From Rhodocyclaceae bacterium (GTDB lineage Bacteria > Pseudomonadota > Gammaproteobacteria > Burkholderiales > Rhodocyclaceae), in assembly GCA_013821865.1 (NCBI GenBank), contig PNJM01000106.1, positions 1-8,370 on the forward strand: a stretch of 8,370 nt of DNA. The letters run 5' to 3'. The notes under the pieces were generated by a model that ran no database searches, had not been told where the DNA came from, and saw nothing but the letters and a program-made list of their open reading frames with translations. Both the position numbers and the translations under genes were made by a program. Below are positions 1-6,440 of the stretch, in pieces. How positions within the stretch are numbered: position 1 is the first letter of the stretch; each line of letters starts with the position of its first letter.

Positions 1-824
1 CGGAGCTGAGCGCGCAGACCCGCCGGCGGCTCGAAATGGAAACCGATCTGCGCCGGGCCGTGGAAACGGGCGAACTGCGCCTGCACTATCAGCCCCTGGT
101 CGAGATGGAGTCCGGCCGCGTGACCGGCGTCGAAGCGCTGGTGCGCTGGGAGAAGGACGGCGAGCTTGTCGCGCCAGGCGAGTTCATTCCGCTCGCCGAG
201 GAGACCGGGCTCATCATACCGGTCGGCGACTGGGTTCTGCGCGAAGCCTGCCGCCAATGCCAGCAGTGGCGCGAGCACGGATTCCCGGCGATGAACGTGG
301 CGGTGAATCTCTCGGTGCGCCAATTGCGCAACGAAGCCCTGGTCGAGCGCATCGCGGCGGTACTGGCCGAGACGAACCTGTCTCCCGATGCGCTCGAACT
401 GGAGATCACCGAAAGCGTCGCGGCCGACTCGGCGGATGGCGGTGTGGCGGTCATGTCCGCGCTGCGCGAGCTTGGCGTGCGGCTGGCCATCGACGATTTC
501 GGCACCGGGTTCTCGTGCCTGAGCTATCTCAAGCGGTTTCCGGTAGGGAAGCTGAAGATAGACCGCTCCTTCGTCTCCGGCATGCTGGAGGACGCCAACG
601 ATGCGGCCATCGTCGGCGCCATCGTCGCCATGGCGGGAAGCATGGGCATGCGCGTGCTGGCCGAGGGAATCGAAACGGCCGAGCAGCTCGCCCGGCTCAA
701 ACAACTGGGCTGCGATGACGGGCAGGGCTTCTACTTCGGCAGGCCGGCACCCGCCGAAAATCTTGATTTGGCCGAACTGCGGGTGCTGCCGGGAAGGTTG
801 AACGGACACAGGAGGTTTGTGTGA
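1..824 (+). CDS. C-terminal EAL domain c-di-GMP phosphodiesterase (5' end outside window)
   Basis: This is the C-terminal part of a protein that hydrolyses cyclic di-GMP to pGpG. The reading frame is already open at base 3, upstream of the Met at 36, and the residues before that Met ([18 protein letters not shown]) match the usual linker between a GGDEF and an EAL domain, so the true start lies outside the window. Counting from Met36, the catalytic set of an active EAL enzyme looks complete: EAL at 33-35, Asn91 in NLSVRQL, Glu123 in LEITES, the Asp pair 153-154 in DDFGTG, Lys174 in LKIDRSF, Glu210 in AEGIET and Gln230 in GQGFYFGRP. The C-terminus has only a short tail after the domain. Its TGA stop shares bases with the start of the following receptor gene, indicating one transcript. 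Upstream sensor and GGDEF domains are expected from the family but not visible. Confidence 0.93.
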   Translation, partial: ELSAQTRRRLEMETDLRRAVETGELRLHYQPLVEMESGRVTGVEALVRWEKDGELVAPGEFIPLAEETGLIIPVGDWVLREACRQCQQWREHGFPAMNVAVNLSVRQLRNEALVERIAAVLAETNLSPDALELEITESVAADSADGGVAVMSALRELGVRLAIDDFGTGFSCLSYLKRFPVGKLKIDRSFVSGMLEDANDAAIVGAIVAMAGSMGMRVLAEGIETAEQLARLKQLGCDDGQGFYFGRPAPAENLDLAELRVLPGRLNGHRRFV

Positions 825-2437
825 TGAAAATAAACTTGCCCGTAACGAACGTCGAGCATCCGTTTCCAAAGGGCGAGGCGATCGTTTCGAAAACCGATCT
901 CAAGGGAATGATCACGCACGCCAACGACGCATTCGTTGAGACGAGCGGCTTCTCCAGAAAAGAACTTGTCGGCGAAAACCACAACATCGTTCGTCATCCG
1001 GAGATGCCGCCCGAGGCCTTCGCCGATTTGTGGGCCACGATCGCGGCAGGCAATCCTTGGCGCGGCATCGTCAGGAATCGACGCAAGAACGGCGACCACT
1101 ACTGGGTCAAGGCGCTCGTGGTGCCGGTGCGGAAACACGACCAAACGGTCGGCTACATGAGCGTCCGAACCGAGGCGACCGCGGAGGAGAAAGCGGAGGC
1201 CGGCGACCTCTATTGCAATGTCATGGCGAAGCGGGCCCGGCTGAAGCGGGTCAGGCTTGCCGATTTTCTCCCGGCCTCGTCCTTCAACGTGCGCTATGGC
1301 CTGTTTGTCGCGATCATGGCTTTGCTCTCCGTCGGCTCGGGGGTGGCGGGGCTGGCGGGCGCAAGCGGGCTTGCCGTCCTTGCCTGCGCGGCCAGCTTCG
1401 CTCTGGCGATTACGAGCGCCGTGTTCATGGCGCTGACGGTGAACCGTCCGCTGGAGCAGGCGATTGGCTACTTCGATCAGATGGCGCAAGGCAATCTGGA
1501 CAATGAAATCCCGGTCGATCGGCCGGACGAGGTGGGTCGCGTGCTGGCCGGCCTGGCGACCGCCCAGGCGCACATGCGCGTGATGATCGACGAGATTCGC
1601 ATCAGCGCAAAAGCCGTGGACAGGCGCTGCGGGCAACTGGAGCACGAGGTGCGGCGCGCAACCGGTCTTTCAGGCGATCAGGCCGATCGCGTGAGGCAGG
1701 TGAGCGCCGCCATGGATGAAGTGTCGGCCTCGGTCACCGAGGTGGCGCAAACCGCGGCAGGGGCCGCAGATTCCGCGAAGAAGACGCTGGAAGTGGTCAA
1801 TGAGGGCAACCAGCGCATGACGCGCAGCATGGAGGCGACCGATCAGGTAGCCGCGGCCGTCCAGGCGTCCGGACAGCAGATCGACCGGCTGAGCCAGTCC
1901 ATCGATCGCATCGGCACGGTGACGCGGGTCATCAAGGACATCGCGGACCAGACCAATCTTCTGGCGCTCAATGCGGCCATCGAGGCGGCCAGGGCAGGGG
2001 AACAGGGGCGCGGCTTCGCGGTTGTGGCGGATGAGGTGAGGAAGCTTGCCGAGCGTACCGCCAACAGCACCGGCGACATCAGCCGCATGGTGGCGGAGAT
2101 ACAGGCGACGACCCGATCCGCCGTGGCGGCGATGGAGAATGCGGTGCAGCGCGTAAGCCAGGGGCGCGGCCTGATCGAGGAAACCCACGAGAGCCTGCAA
2201 AGAATCACGGCGTTGAGCGAGAGCGTCACCGGCATGTCCGATTGCATCGCGCATGCGGCGCGGGAGCAGTCGCTGGCGACCGAGGAGGTTGCGCGCAACG
2301 CCGAACAAATGTCGCAGCTTATCGAGGAGAACGGCGCGTCCGTCGCGCAGGTCAGCGATGCGGTCGGAGAGCTGAGACGGACGGCAGGACAGCTGCGCGA
2401 GGCGATCGAGCATTTCGGGACGCATGCGCGGGAATAG
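824..2437 (+). CDS. Aer-like energy-taxis receptor (PAS-TM-HAMP-MCP)
   Basis: Predicted methyl-accepting chemotaxis receptor sensing cellular redox or energy state through a cytoplasmic PAS domain, as in Aer, where FAD is the cofactor. Residues about 15-115 form the PAS domain with Aer-type signatures NIVRHPEMP and NPWRG followed by [10 protein letters not shown]. Two adjacent hydrophobic helices (about 159-180 and 183-205) form a membrane hairpin with almost no periplasmic loop, as in Aer. A HAMP segment follows (about 207-258), then a long coiled-coil signalling domain whose hairpin tip (about 376-405) contains the conserved [20 protein letters not shown] and [17 protein letters not shown] that bind CheA/CheW. 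No CheR-docking pentapeptide is seen at the C-terminus. ATG at 824 is preferred over GTG at 821 because AGGAGG at 810-815 lies 8 bases upstream; the start overlaps the preceding TGA. No periplasmic ligand domain is present. FAD binding is inferred from family resemblance. Confidence 0.93.
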   Translation: MKINLPVTNVEHPFPKGEAIVSKTDLKGMITHANDAFVETSGFSRKELVGENHNIVRHPEMPPEAFADLWATIAAGNPWRGIVRNRRKNGDHYWVKALVVPVRKHDQTVGYMSVRTEATAEEKAEAGDLYCNVMAKRARLKRVRLADFLPASSFNVRYGLFVAIMALLSVGSGVAGLAGASGLAVLACAASFALAITSAVFMALTVNRPLEQAIGYFDQMAQGNLDNEIPVDRPDEVGRVLAGLATAQAHMRVMIDEIRISAKAVDRRCGQLEHEVRRATGLSGDQADRVRQVSAAMDEVSASVTEVAQTAAGAADSAKKTLEVVNEGNQRMTRSMEATDQVAAAVQASGQQIDRLSQSIDRIGTVTRVIKDIADQTNLLALNAAIEAARAGEQGRGFAVVADEVRKLAERTANSTGDISRMVAEIQATTRSAVAAMENAVQRVSQGRGLIEETHESLQRITALSESVTGMSDCIAHAAREQSLATEEVARNAEQMSQLIEENGASVAQVSDAVGELRRTAGQLREAIEHFGTHARE

Positions 2438-2439
2438 CC

Positions 2440-3612
2440 ATGCGCCGCCTCGCGGATTTCGCCTTGCGCCAGCTGGCCGGCCTCATGCCCGGCGAATTGC
2501 ACGCGGCCGACTTTGCGTGGCTGGTGTCGCACGGCCGCCACTTCGCCTTGCTGGAGCTGAGGCGGGCGACGATGATCGCCAACCGCGTCCGCCTTGTCGC
2601 TTTCCTGTTCGCCGTGCTGACGCCGTTGTGGAGCTTCATCGACTTCGCGCTCTTTCCGTTTCCGCTGTGGGTCGCCTTGGCGGTGATGCGCCTGTTCGCC
2701 AGCGTCGCTTTCGGCCTCCTGGTGTTCTACTGCCGTCTCGCCCGCGGCATGCCGGACGCCTACCGGGCGCTGGCGATCCTCTTCGCCATTCCGACCTTCT
2801 TCTACATCGTTTCGCACGCGCTTCTCTGCACGTACGAATTGCACGGGCTGTCGGGAGCCGTCCGGGCCGGCTATGCGTTTCTGCCCTTTGTGCTGCTGGC
2901 GGGGATGTCGATTTTTCCCCTGACCGCGATCGAAACCCTGTTCGTCGCCAGCCCCATCCTGATCGCCCAGGCGCTCTCCGGCTTTCTCTCCGGGCCGCTG
3001 CTGGACTGGCCGTCCTTTGCCGGCGCTTTCTGGCTCTTGACTTTGATCACCGGCGTATCGACCTTGGCCGGAATGAGCCAGCTCGCCTTCCTGATCGTTC
3101 TGGTGCGCCAGGCGGTGCACGATCCCCTCACCGGGATATGCTCACGTCTCAGCGGGCAGGAACTGCTGGAACTGCAGTTCGACATTGCGCGCCGCTACAA
3201 CGCGCCGTTGTCCATCGCTTTCCTCGATCTCGATCACTTCAAGAGCATCAACGACCTGTACGGCCACGAAGCGGGGGATGGGGTTCTGGTAGCCGCCGTC
3301 GAGGCCATCGCCGGCCGGCTGCGTCGCGCGGACATCCTGGCCCGCTGGGGCGGAGAGGAGTTCATCATGATCATGCCCAACACGGATATGGCGCAGGCGC
3401 GGCTTGCGCTCGCGCGCCTGTGTGAGGGCGGCTTCGGCACGCGTCCGGACGGCCGCGCGGTGACCGCCAGCATCGGTGTCGCCGAACGAATCGGCGATCG
3501 GGCGCCGGACTGGAAAACGCTGGTGGAGACGGCAGACCGGCGCATGTACCATGCCAAGCGGTGCGGGCGCGATCGCGTCGCCTTTGAAGACGAGGCGTTT
3601 GCCGCCGCGTGA
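2440..3612 (+). CDS. Membrane-bound diguanylate cyclase (multi-TM sensor plus GGDEF/GGEEF)
   Basis: Predicted diguanylate cyclase making c-di-GMP from two GTP. The 390-residue protein has a hydrophobic N-terminal half with roughly six membrane segments (about 47-68, 75-97, 108-130, 144-165, 165-184, 195-222), resembling a MASE-type integral sensor, though I cannot assign a named MASE family. The cyclase domain begins at DPLTG (228). Metal and GTP residues are present: Asp263 in LDLDHF, Asn271, Asp280, and the active-site GGEEF at 304-308. An RRAD motif at 295-298 sits exactly five residues before GGEEF, matching the product-inhibition I-site RxxD. The usual Asn-Arg after DPLTG is Ser-Arg here, a minor departure. 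Of the open frame, ATG 2440 is chosen because it lies two bases after the receptor's TAG, with a weak GGGA upstream; earlier in-frame starts would overlap the receptor extensively. Translational coupling with the receptor is likely, suggesting a shared energy-sensing output. Confidence 0.92.
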   Translation: MRRLADFALRQLAGLMPGELHAADFAWLVSHGRHFALLELRRATMIANRVRLVAFLFAVLTPLWSFIDFALFPFPLWVALAVMRLFASVAFGLLVFYCRLARGMPDAYRALAILFAIPTFFYIVSHALLCTYELHGLSGAVRAGYAFLPFVLLAGMSIFPLTAIETLFVASPILIAQALSGFLSGPLLDWPSFAGAFWLLTLITGVSTLAGMSQLAFLIVLVRQAVHDPLTGICSRLSGQELLELQFDIARRYNAPLSIAFLDLDHFKSINDLYGHEAGDGVLVAAVEAIAGRLRRADILARWGGEEFIMIMPNTDMAQARLALARLCEGGFGTRPDGRAVTASIGVAERIGDRAPDWKTLVETADRRMYHAKRCGRDRVAFEDEAFAAA

Positions 3613-3659
3613 GCGCGGGCCGCCCTGGCTACCGGGTCAGCCCCATATAGAGGTGGCGG
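3613..3659. other. Convergent intergenic gap with imperfect inverted repeat
   Basis: The 47 bases separate the ends of the diguanylate cyclase and cbbM genes, which face each other. GCCGCC at 3619-3624 is complementary to GGCGGC at 3655-3660 (the last base lies in the cbbM stop codon), and a weaker GGCT/AGCC pair lies between them. A shared bidirectional terminator would be expected here, but there is no clear T tract on either strand, so this is only a candidate. Confidence 0.25.
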
Positions 3660-5042
3660 CTACTTGTGAACCTTGAGCGCCTCGCGCCAGCCCGGATACA
3701 GCTTGTCCGCATCGGCCGTGAAGGTTTCGAAAGCCCCTTTCAGTTCCGGGTGATCCTTGGCGTATTCGACCAGGTTCACGCCGGCCATCCATGCGTCACG
3801 CGACTGCTTGAGCGATTTGGCGCCGGCCGCGCCGCCCTCCTTGTGGCCGAATGCCCCGCCGCCGGAGGTCTGGATCACGTTGCAATGGCCCAGATTGTCG
3901 AAGAAGCCGGGTAGACGCAGGGCGTTCATGCCGCCCGAGATGATGCCCGTGGTGGCTTTCATGCCTTCCCATTCCTGATGGAAGAAGGGGCCGTCGGCGC
4001 TGTCGCGCTCCAGCATGTAGACGATGTTGCGGTCGTCTTTTTCACTTTCCATCTTGCCGTAGCCCATGGTGCCGACGTGGATGCCGGAAGCCCCTTGCAG
4101 GCGCGACATTTTGCAATGCACGAAGGCGGTATAGCCGCGCCTGGATTGCGGGCTGGTGACGGCACCGTGGCCGGCGCGGTGGTAATGCAGGAACTGATTC
4201 GGGAAACGGCGCCGGCAGGTGGTGATCGCGGTCGGTCCGGCCACGTAGCCGTCTACCAGAAAGGCGACGTGGGAGGCGTTTTCGCCGAAGGTTTCGAGAA
4301 TGTACTCGCCACGCGCGATCATTTCGAAAGGATCATCGGCGGTAATGTTGGCCGAGAAAAGCTTGGCCTCGCCAGTCTTGTCCTGCGCGCGCCTCATGGC
4401 GTCGGCGACGAGGCGCATGGTTTCCTTGAGCGGTGCGAACACCTGGTTGCCCTGCGGTTCGTCGTTCTTGATGAAGTCGCCGCCCAGCCAGAACTGGTGG
4501 CAGGCATCGGCGAAGGGCTGCGGCCGCAAGCCGAGCTTCGGCTTGATGATGGTGCCCACCACCATGCCGCCGTTGACCAGCGGGCGCCCCAGGGTGCGCC
4601 ACATGTCGACGATGTTCATCGCCGGGCCGTCGAACAGCGCCAGGAATTTCGGCGGAATGTAGATGTCGTGCATCTTGGCATATTCGACGTCGCCCATGCC
4701 CTGGTTGTTGCCGATGGTCAGCGTCCACACGGAAGCCAGCATGGCGCGGCCGTCGGTGATGTTGCGGTCGAACAGATCCACCGGATAGGCGATCTTCATG
4801 ATCTCCCTGGCCTCGTCTATCTCATACACCAGGGCGTCCACGCCGCGGGTGAAATCGTCGGTGGTGCTCACCTCTACGTTGGTGCCGGTCGAGGACTCGG
4901 CCGCGAAGTGCGCCGCGGTGGCGAGATAGTCCCCATAGCCCTTCTTCGGCTTCATGATGTAGGCGCACAGCACATGGCGGCCGCCCTTGATCAGGTCCTT
5001 CTCCTTCAGATCGAGGCGCGCGTAGCGGTTTGACTGGTCCAT
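3660..5042 (-). CDS. cbbM: Form II ribulose-1,5-bisphosphate carboxylase/oxygenase (RuBisCO) large subunit
   Basis: Catalyses carboxylation of ribulose-1,5-bisphosphate to two 3-phosphoglycerates in the Calvin-Benson-Bassham cycle. At 460 residues it has the typical form II length, and form II enzymes work as large-subunit oligomers without a small subunit; none is encoded here. Active-site residues are intact: Lys167 in [11 protein letters not shown], Lys192 (the carbamylated lysine) with Asp194 and Glu195 in [13 protein letters not shown], His288 in HYHRAGHGA, the loop 6 Lys330 in GTMGYGKME, Ser369 in [13 protein letters not shown], and the phosphate-binding TSGGGAFGH. The sequence clearly resembles CbbM rather than form I CbbL or form IV RuBisCO-like proteins. 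The ATG is preceded by GAAGGA (5049-5054 on the complementary strand), about six bases upstream. It is transcribed divergently from cbbR, so CbbR control is expected. No cbbQ/cbbO activase genes lie downstream within the window; they may be elsewhere. Confidence 0.98.
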   Translation of the reverse strand: MDQSNRYARLDLKEKDLIKGGRHVLCAYIMKPKKGYGDYLATAAHFAAESSTGTNVEVSTTDDFTRGVDALVYEIDEAREIMKIAYPVDLFDRNITDGRAMLASVWTLTIGNNQGMGDVEYAKMHDIYIPPKFLALFDGPAMNIVDMWRTLGRPLVNGGMVVGTIIKPKLGLRPQPFADACHQFWLGGDFIKNDEPQGNQVFAPLKETMRLVADAMRRAQDKTGEAKLFSANITADDPFEMIARGEYILETFGENASHVAFLVDGYVAGPTAITTCRRRFPNQFLHYHRAGHGAVTSPQSRRGYTAFVHCKMSRLQGASGIHVGTMGYGKMESEKDDRNIVYMLERDSADGPFFHQEWEGMKATTGIISGGMNALRLPGFFDNLGHCNVIQTSGGGAFGHKEGGAAGAKSLKQSRDAWMAGVNLVEYAKDHPELKGAFETFTADADKLYPGWREALKVHK

Positions 5043-5083
5043 GCTTTTTCCTTCGGTGCGGGTCTACGTTGAATATGGGACGA

Positions 5084-5112
5084 ACTCTATTCCCCAAATT
5101 CCATAAGGTGAA
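5084..5112 (-). promoter_or_regulatory. Candidate sigma70-type promoter of cbbM
   Basis: Read on the minus strand, TTCACC (5107-5112) as -35 and TAGAGT (5084-5089) as -10 are separated by 17 bases; each matches four of six consensus positions. Transcription would begin near 5077, giving a leader of about 35 bases before the cbbM start. The -35 falls among the proposed CbbR boxes, which is how an activator-dependent promoter usually looks. The weak match means this is a prediction only. Confidence 0.4.
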
Positions 5113-5152
5113 CTAAATGTTTGTTATGGTAATCTTGCAATAACCCTTATGG
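5101..5152. repeat. Inverted repeat CCATAAGG / CCTTATGG in the cbbM-cbbR spacer
   Basis: CCATAAGG at 5101-5108 and its exact reverse complement CCTTATGG at 5145-5152 bracket the central part of the divergent promoter region; with flanks the match is 10 of 13. A further copy of the right-hand half appears as a direct repeat: TTATGGTAAT at 5124-5133 and TTATGGTATT at 5147-5156 (9 of 10 identical, 23 bases apart). The arms may be additional CbbR or other regulator half-sites. The right arm ends 15 bases before the cbbR start. Confidence 0.45.
5104..5126. promoter_or_regulatory. Candidate CbbR operator: three TNA triplets at 10-base spacing
   Basis: TAA at 5104-5106, TAA at 5114-5116 and TTA at 5124-5126 give TNA-N7-TNA-N7-TNA. 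TNA-N7-TNA is the reported consensus for CbbR binding in autotrophic proteobacteria. The site lies in the divergent cbbM/cbbR spacer and overlaps the proposed cbbM -35, so CbbR bound here could activate cbbM and repress or tune its own gene. The triplet is short and the region is AT-rich relative to its surroundings, so some matching is expected by chance. Confidence 0.5.
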
Positions 5153-5167
5153 TATTCGGAGCGGCAA

Positions 5168-6139
5168 ATGCATTTCACCTTGCGGCAACTGAAGATATTC
5201 GAGGCGGTGGCGCGCCATCTTTCCTTTTCGCGTGCCGCCGAGGAACTGCATCTCACCCAGCCGGCGGTGTCGATGCAGGTGAGGAGCCTCGAGGAGGCCG
5301 CCGGCCTGCCGCTGACCGAGCAGGTGGGCAAGCGCGTCTTTCTCACCGAGGCCGGCGCCGAACTGGCCCGTCACGCCCGCGTGGTCGCGCAGCAGCTGCG
5401 CGAGGCGGAGGAGGCGCTGGCGGCGATGAAGGGTCTGCGCGGCGGCAAGCTCAACATCGGCGTGGTATCGACCGCCAAGTACTTCGCGCCGCGCCTGCTG
5501 ACGGCGTTCCGCGCCGAACATCCCGACGTCGAGCTGCGCCTGGGCGTGAACAACCGCGAGGCCATCGTGCAGCAGCTTGGCGACAACGAGATCGATCTCG
5601 CCATCATGGGCCGCCCTCCGCAGGAACTGGAAACGGTGGCCGAGCCTTTCGCCGAGAATCCGCTGGTCTTCGTCGCCGCGCCGGACCATCCGCTGGCGCA
5701 GGCGCGCCGTCTCGCGCCGCCGCAGCTGGCGGATGAAAGCTTTTTGCTGCGCGAGCCGGGCTCGGGAACGCGCGCGGCGATGGAGCGCTTCCTCGCCGAG
5801 CACGGCGTGGTGCCGGAGAGGACGGTGGAGATGACGAGCAACGAGACCATCAAACAGGCTGTGATGGCGGGCATGGGGATTTCGTTCATTTCGGAGCGCA
5901 CCATCGGGCTGGAGCTGGCCACCGGGCATATCGTGCGGCTCAACGTGGCGGGTACGCCGGTGCGGCGCCACTGGTATGTCGTGCATCGCGCGGAGAAGCG
6001 GCTGCTGCCGATGGCGCAGGCATTCCGCGGCTTCCTGCTCAAGGAGAGCGCGCGCTTCATGGAGCGTGCCGAACCGGCCAGGGCTGCGGCAGCGCGTCCC
6101 GGGAAAAAGCCACCGGCGAGGCGCAGCAGGAAACGCTAG
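5168..6139 (+). CDS. cbbR: LysR-type transcriptional regulator of RuBisCO genes (CbbR)
   Basis: A DNA-binding regulator expected to activate cbb genes in response to Calvin-cycle or redox metabolites. The 323-residue protein has the standard LysR layout: an N-terminal winged helix-turn-helix (about 4-62; recognition region SFSRAAEELHLTQPAVSMQV at 19-38), a coiled linker helix (about 63-90), and an effector-binding domain (about 93-295) beginning GGKLNIGVVSTAKYFAPRLL and containing SNETIKQAVMAGMGISF, typical of CbbR. The start ATG at 5168 follows CGGAG (5157-5161) at six bases. It is divergent from cbbM, the classical CbbR arrangement, which together with sequence character supports the name. 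The last about 23 residues form an Ala/Pro-rich, strongly basic tail ending PGKKPPARRSRKR, beyond the usual LysR end. Effector identity cannot be read from the sequence. Confidence 0.94.
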   Translation: MHFTLRQLKIFEAVARHLSFSRAAEELHLTQPAVSMQVRSLEEAAGLPLTEQVGKRVFLTEAGAELARHARVVAQQLREAEEALAAMKGLRGGKLNIGVVSTAKYFAPRLLTAFRAEHPDVELRLGVNNREAIVQQLGDNEIDLAIMGRPPQELETVAEPFAENPLVFVAAPDHPLAQARRLAPPQLADESFLLREPGSGTRAAMERFLAEHGVVPERTVEMTSNETIKQAVMAGMGISFISERTIGLELATGHIVRLNVAGTPVRRHWYVVHRAEKRLLPMAQAFRGFLLKESARFMERAEPARAAAARPGKKPPARRSRKR

Positions 6140-6340
6140 CGGGTGTGGATCCGGCCGCGTCAGGCGGCGAGCGGCACACGGCAAAGTGGCGCACCCTTTC
6201 GGTATGTTGACCAATATCAATGCGATATCGTCGTGCCGTGCCAAAGTGCGCGGGCAGGATCGAGTCGATCTTATAAAATCCGGTTCCTTGCGGGCCTCGT
6301 GCGAGTTGCGGCGGGCTGAAGGCTGCAGGAATTCCCGAGG

Positions 6341-6378
6341 CAGAACCGGTAACTATTCGCAGAACCGGAAAATTATCG
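6341..6378 (+). repeat. Two-copy 19-base imperfect tandem repeat (CAGAACCGG core)
   Basis: Units 6341-6359 and 6360-6378 both begin CAGAACCGG and end TCG, agreeing at 15 of 19 positions. An inverted copy of the core, TCCGGTTC, lies upstream at 6279-6286 and pairs exactly with GAACCGGA at 6362-6369. The tandem ends 62 bases before the start codon of the heme sensor gene, a position suited to a regulator binding site. No regulator can be named from the motif. Confidence 0.5.
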
Positions 6379-6428
6379 ACCTCTGGTATCGCCGGGGTCG
6401 TGGCCGCAAGGCATTCGGCGGCATTTAA

Positions 6429-6436
6429 GGGGGGGG
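6429..6436 (+). promoter_or_regulatory. Eight-G run forming the ribosome binding site of the heme sensor gene
   Basis: AAGG leading into a run of eight G (6429-6436) is followed by TACC and the ATG at 6441. This is the only purine-rich stretch suited to ribosome binding upstream of the gene. In-frame TAA at 6426-6428 rules out an earlier start. The homopolymer is long enough to be a possible slippage site that would change spacing to the start codon. Confidence 0.5.
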
Positions 6437-6440
6437 TACC

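Larger units (their letters stand above)
6140..6440. other. 301-base non-coding region between cbbR and the heme sensor gene
   Basis: No convincing gene is seen. Just after cbbR, GCCGC (6154-6158) and GCGGC (6164-6168) could form a short hairpin with a five-base loop, but no T run follows, so it is at best a weak terminator. An AT-rich TATAAAAT lies at 6272-6279 without a good -35 partner at the right distance; TTGACC at 6207-6212 likewise lacks a -10. The 3' half holds the GAACCGG repeats described separately. The promoter of the downstream gene probably lies here but I cannot place it. Confidence 0.5.

Noticed and set aside
1843..3120. 425-residue open frame on the minus strand across the receptor and cyclase genes
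   Set aside because: It spans two well-supported genes in antisense, with Gln/Arg/Glu-rich mirror composition and no domain.
3978..5033. 351-residue open frame on the plus strand opposite cbbM
   Set aside because: It is a shadow of the highly conserved RuBisCO gene; the composition is low-complexity Val/Gly/His and no family is recognisable.
6154..6168. Hairpin GCCGC-GTCAG-GCGGC after cbbR as a Rho-independent terminator
   Set aside because: The stem is only five pairs and no T run follows, and short GC inverted repeats are common in DNA of this composition.
5147..6244. 365-residue open frame on the minus strand opposite cbbR
   Set aside because: It covers the cbbR coding region and runs into its promoter; Arg/His/Leu-rich mirror translation without domains.
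6207..6279. Promoter for the heme sensor gene from TTGACC (6207) or TATAAAAT (6272)
   Set aside because: Neither element has an acceptable partner at 16-18 bases, and I also found no GG-N10-GC sigma54 pattern.
6204..6428. Possible 74-residue small protein (MLTNINAISS start) between cbbR and the heme sensor gene
   Set aside because: No ribosome binding site precedes the ATG, the product is Arg-rich without a recognisable fold, and the frame is simply the end of a long shadow frame over cbbR. Conservation in relatives would reopen the question.
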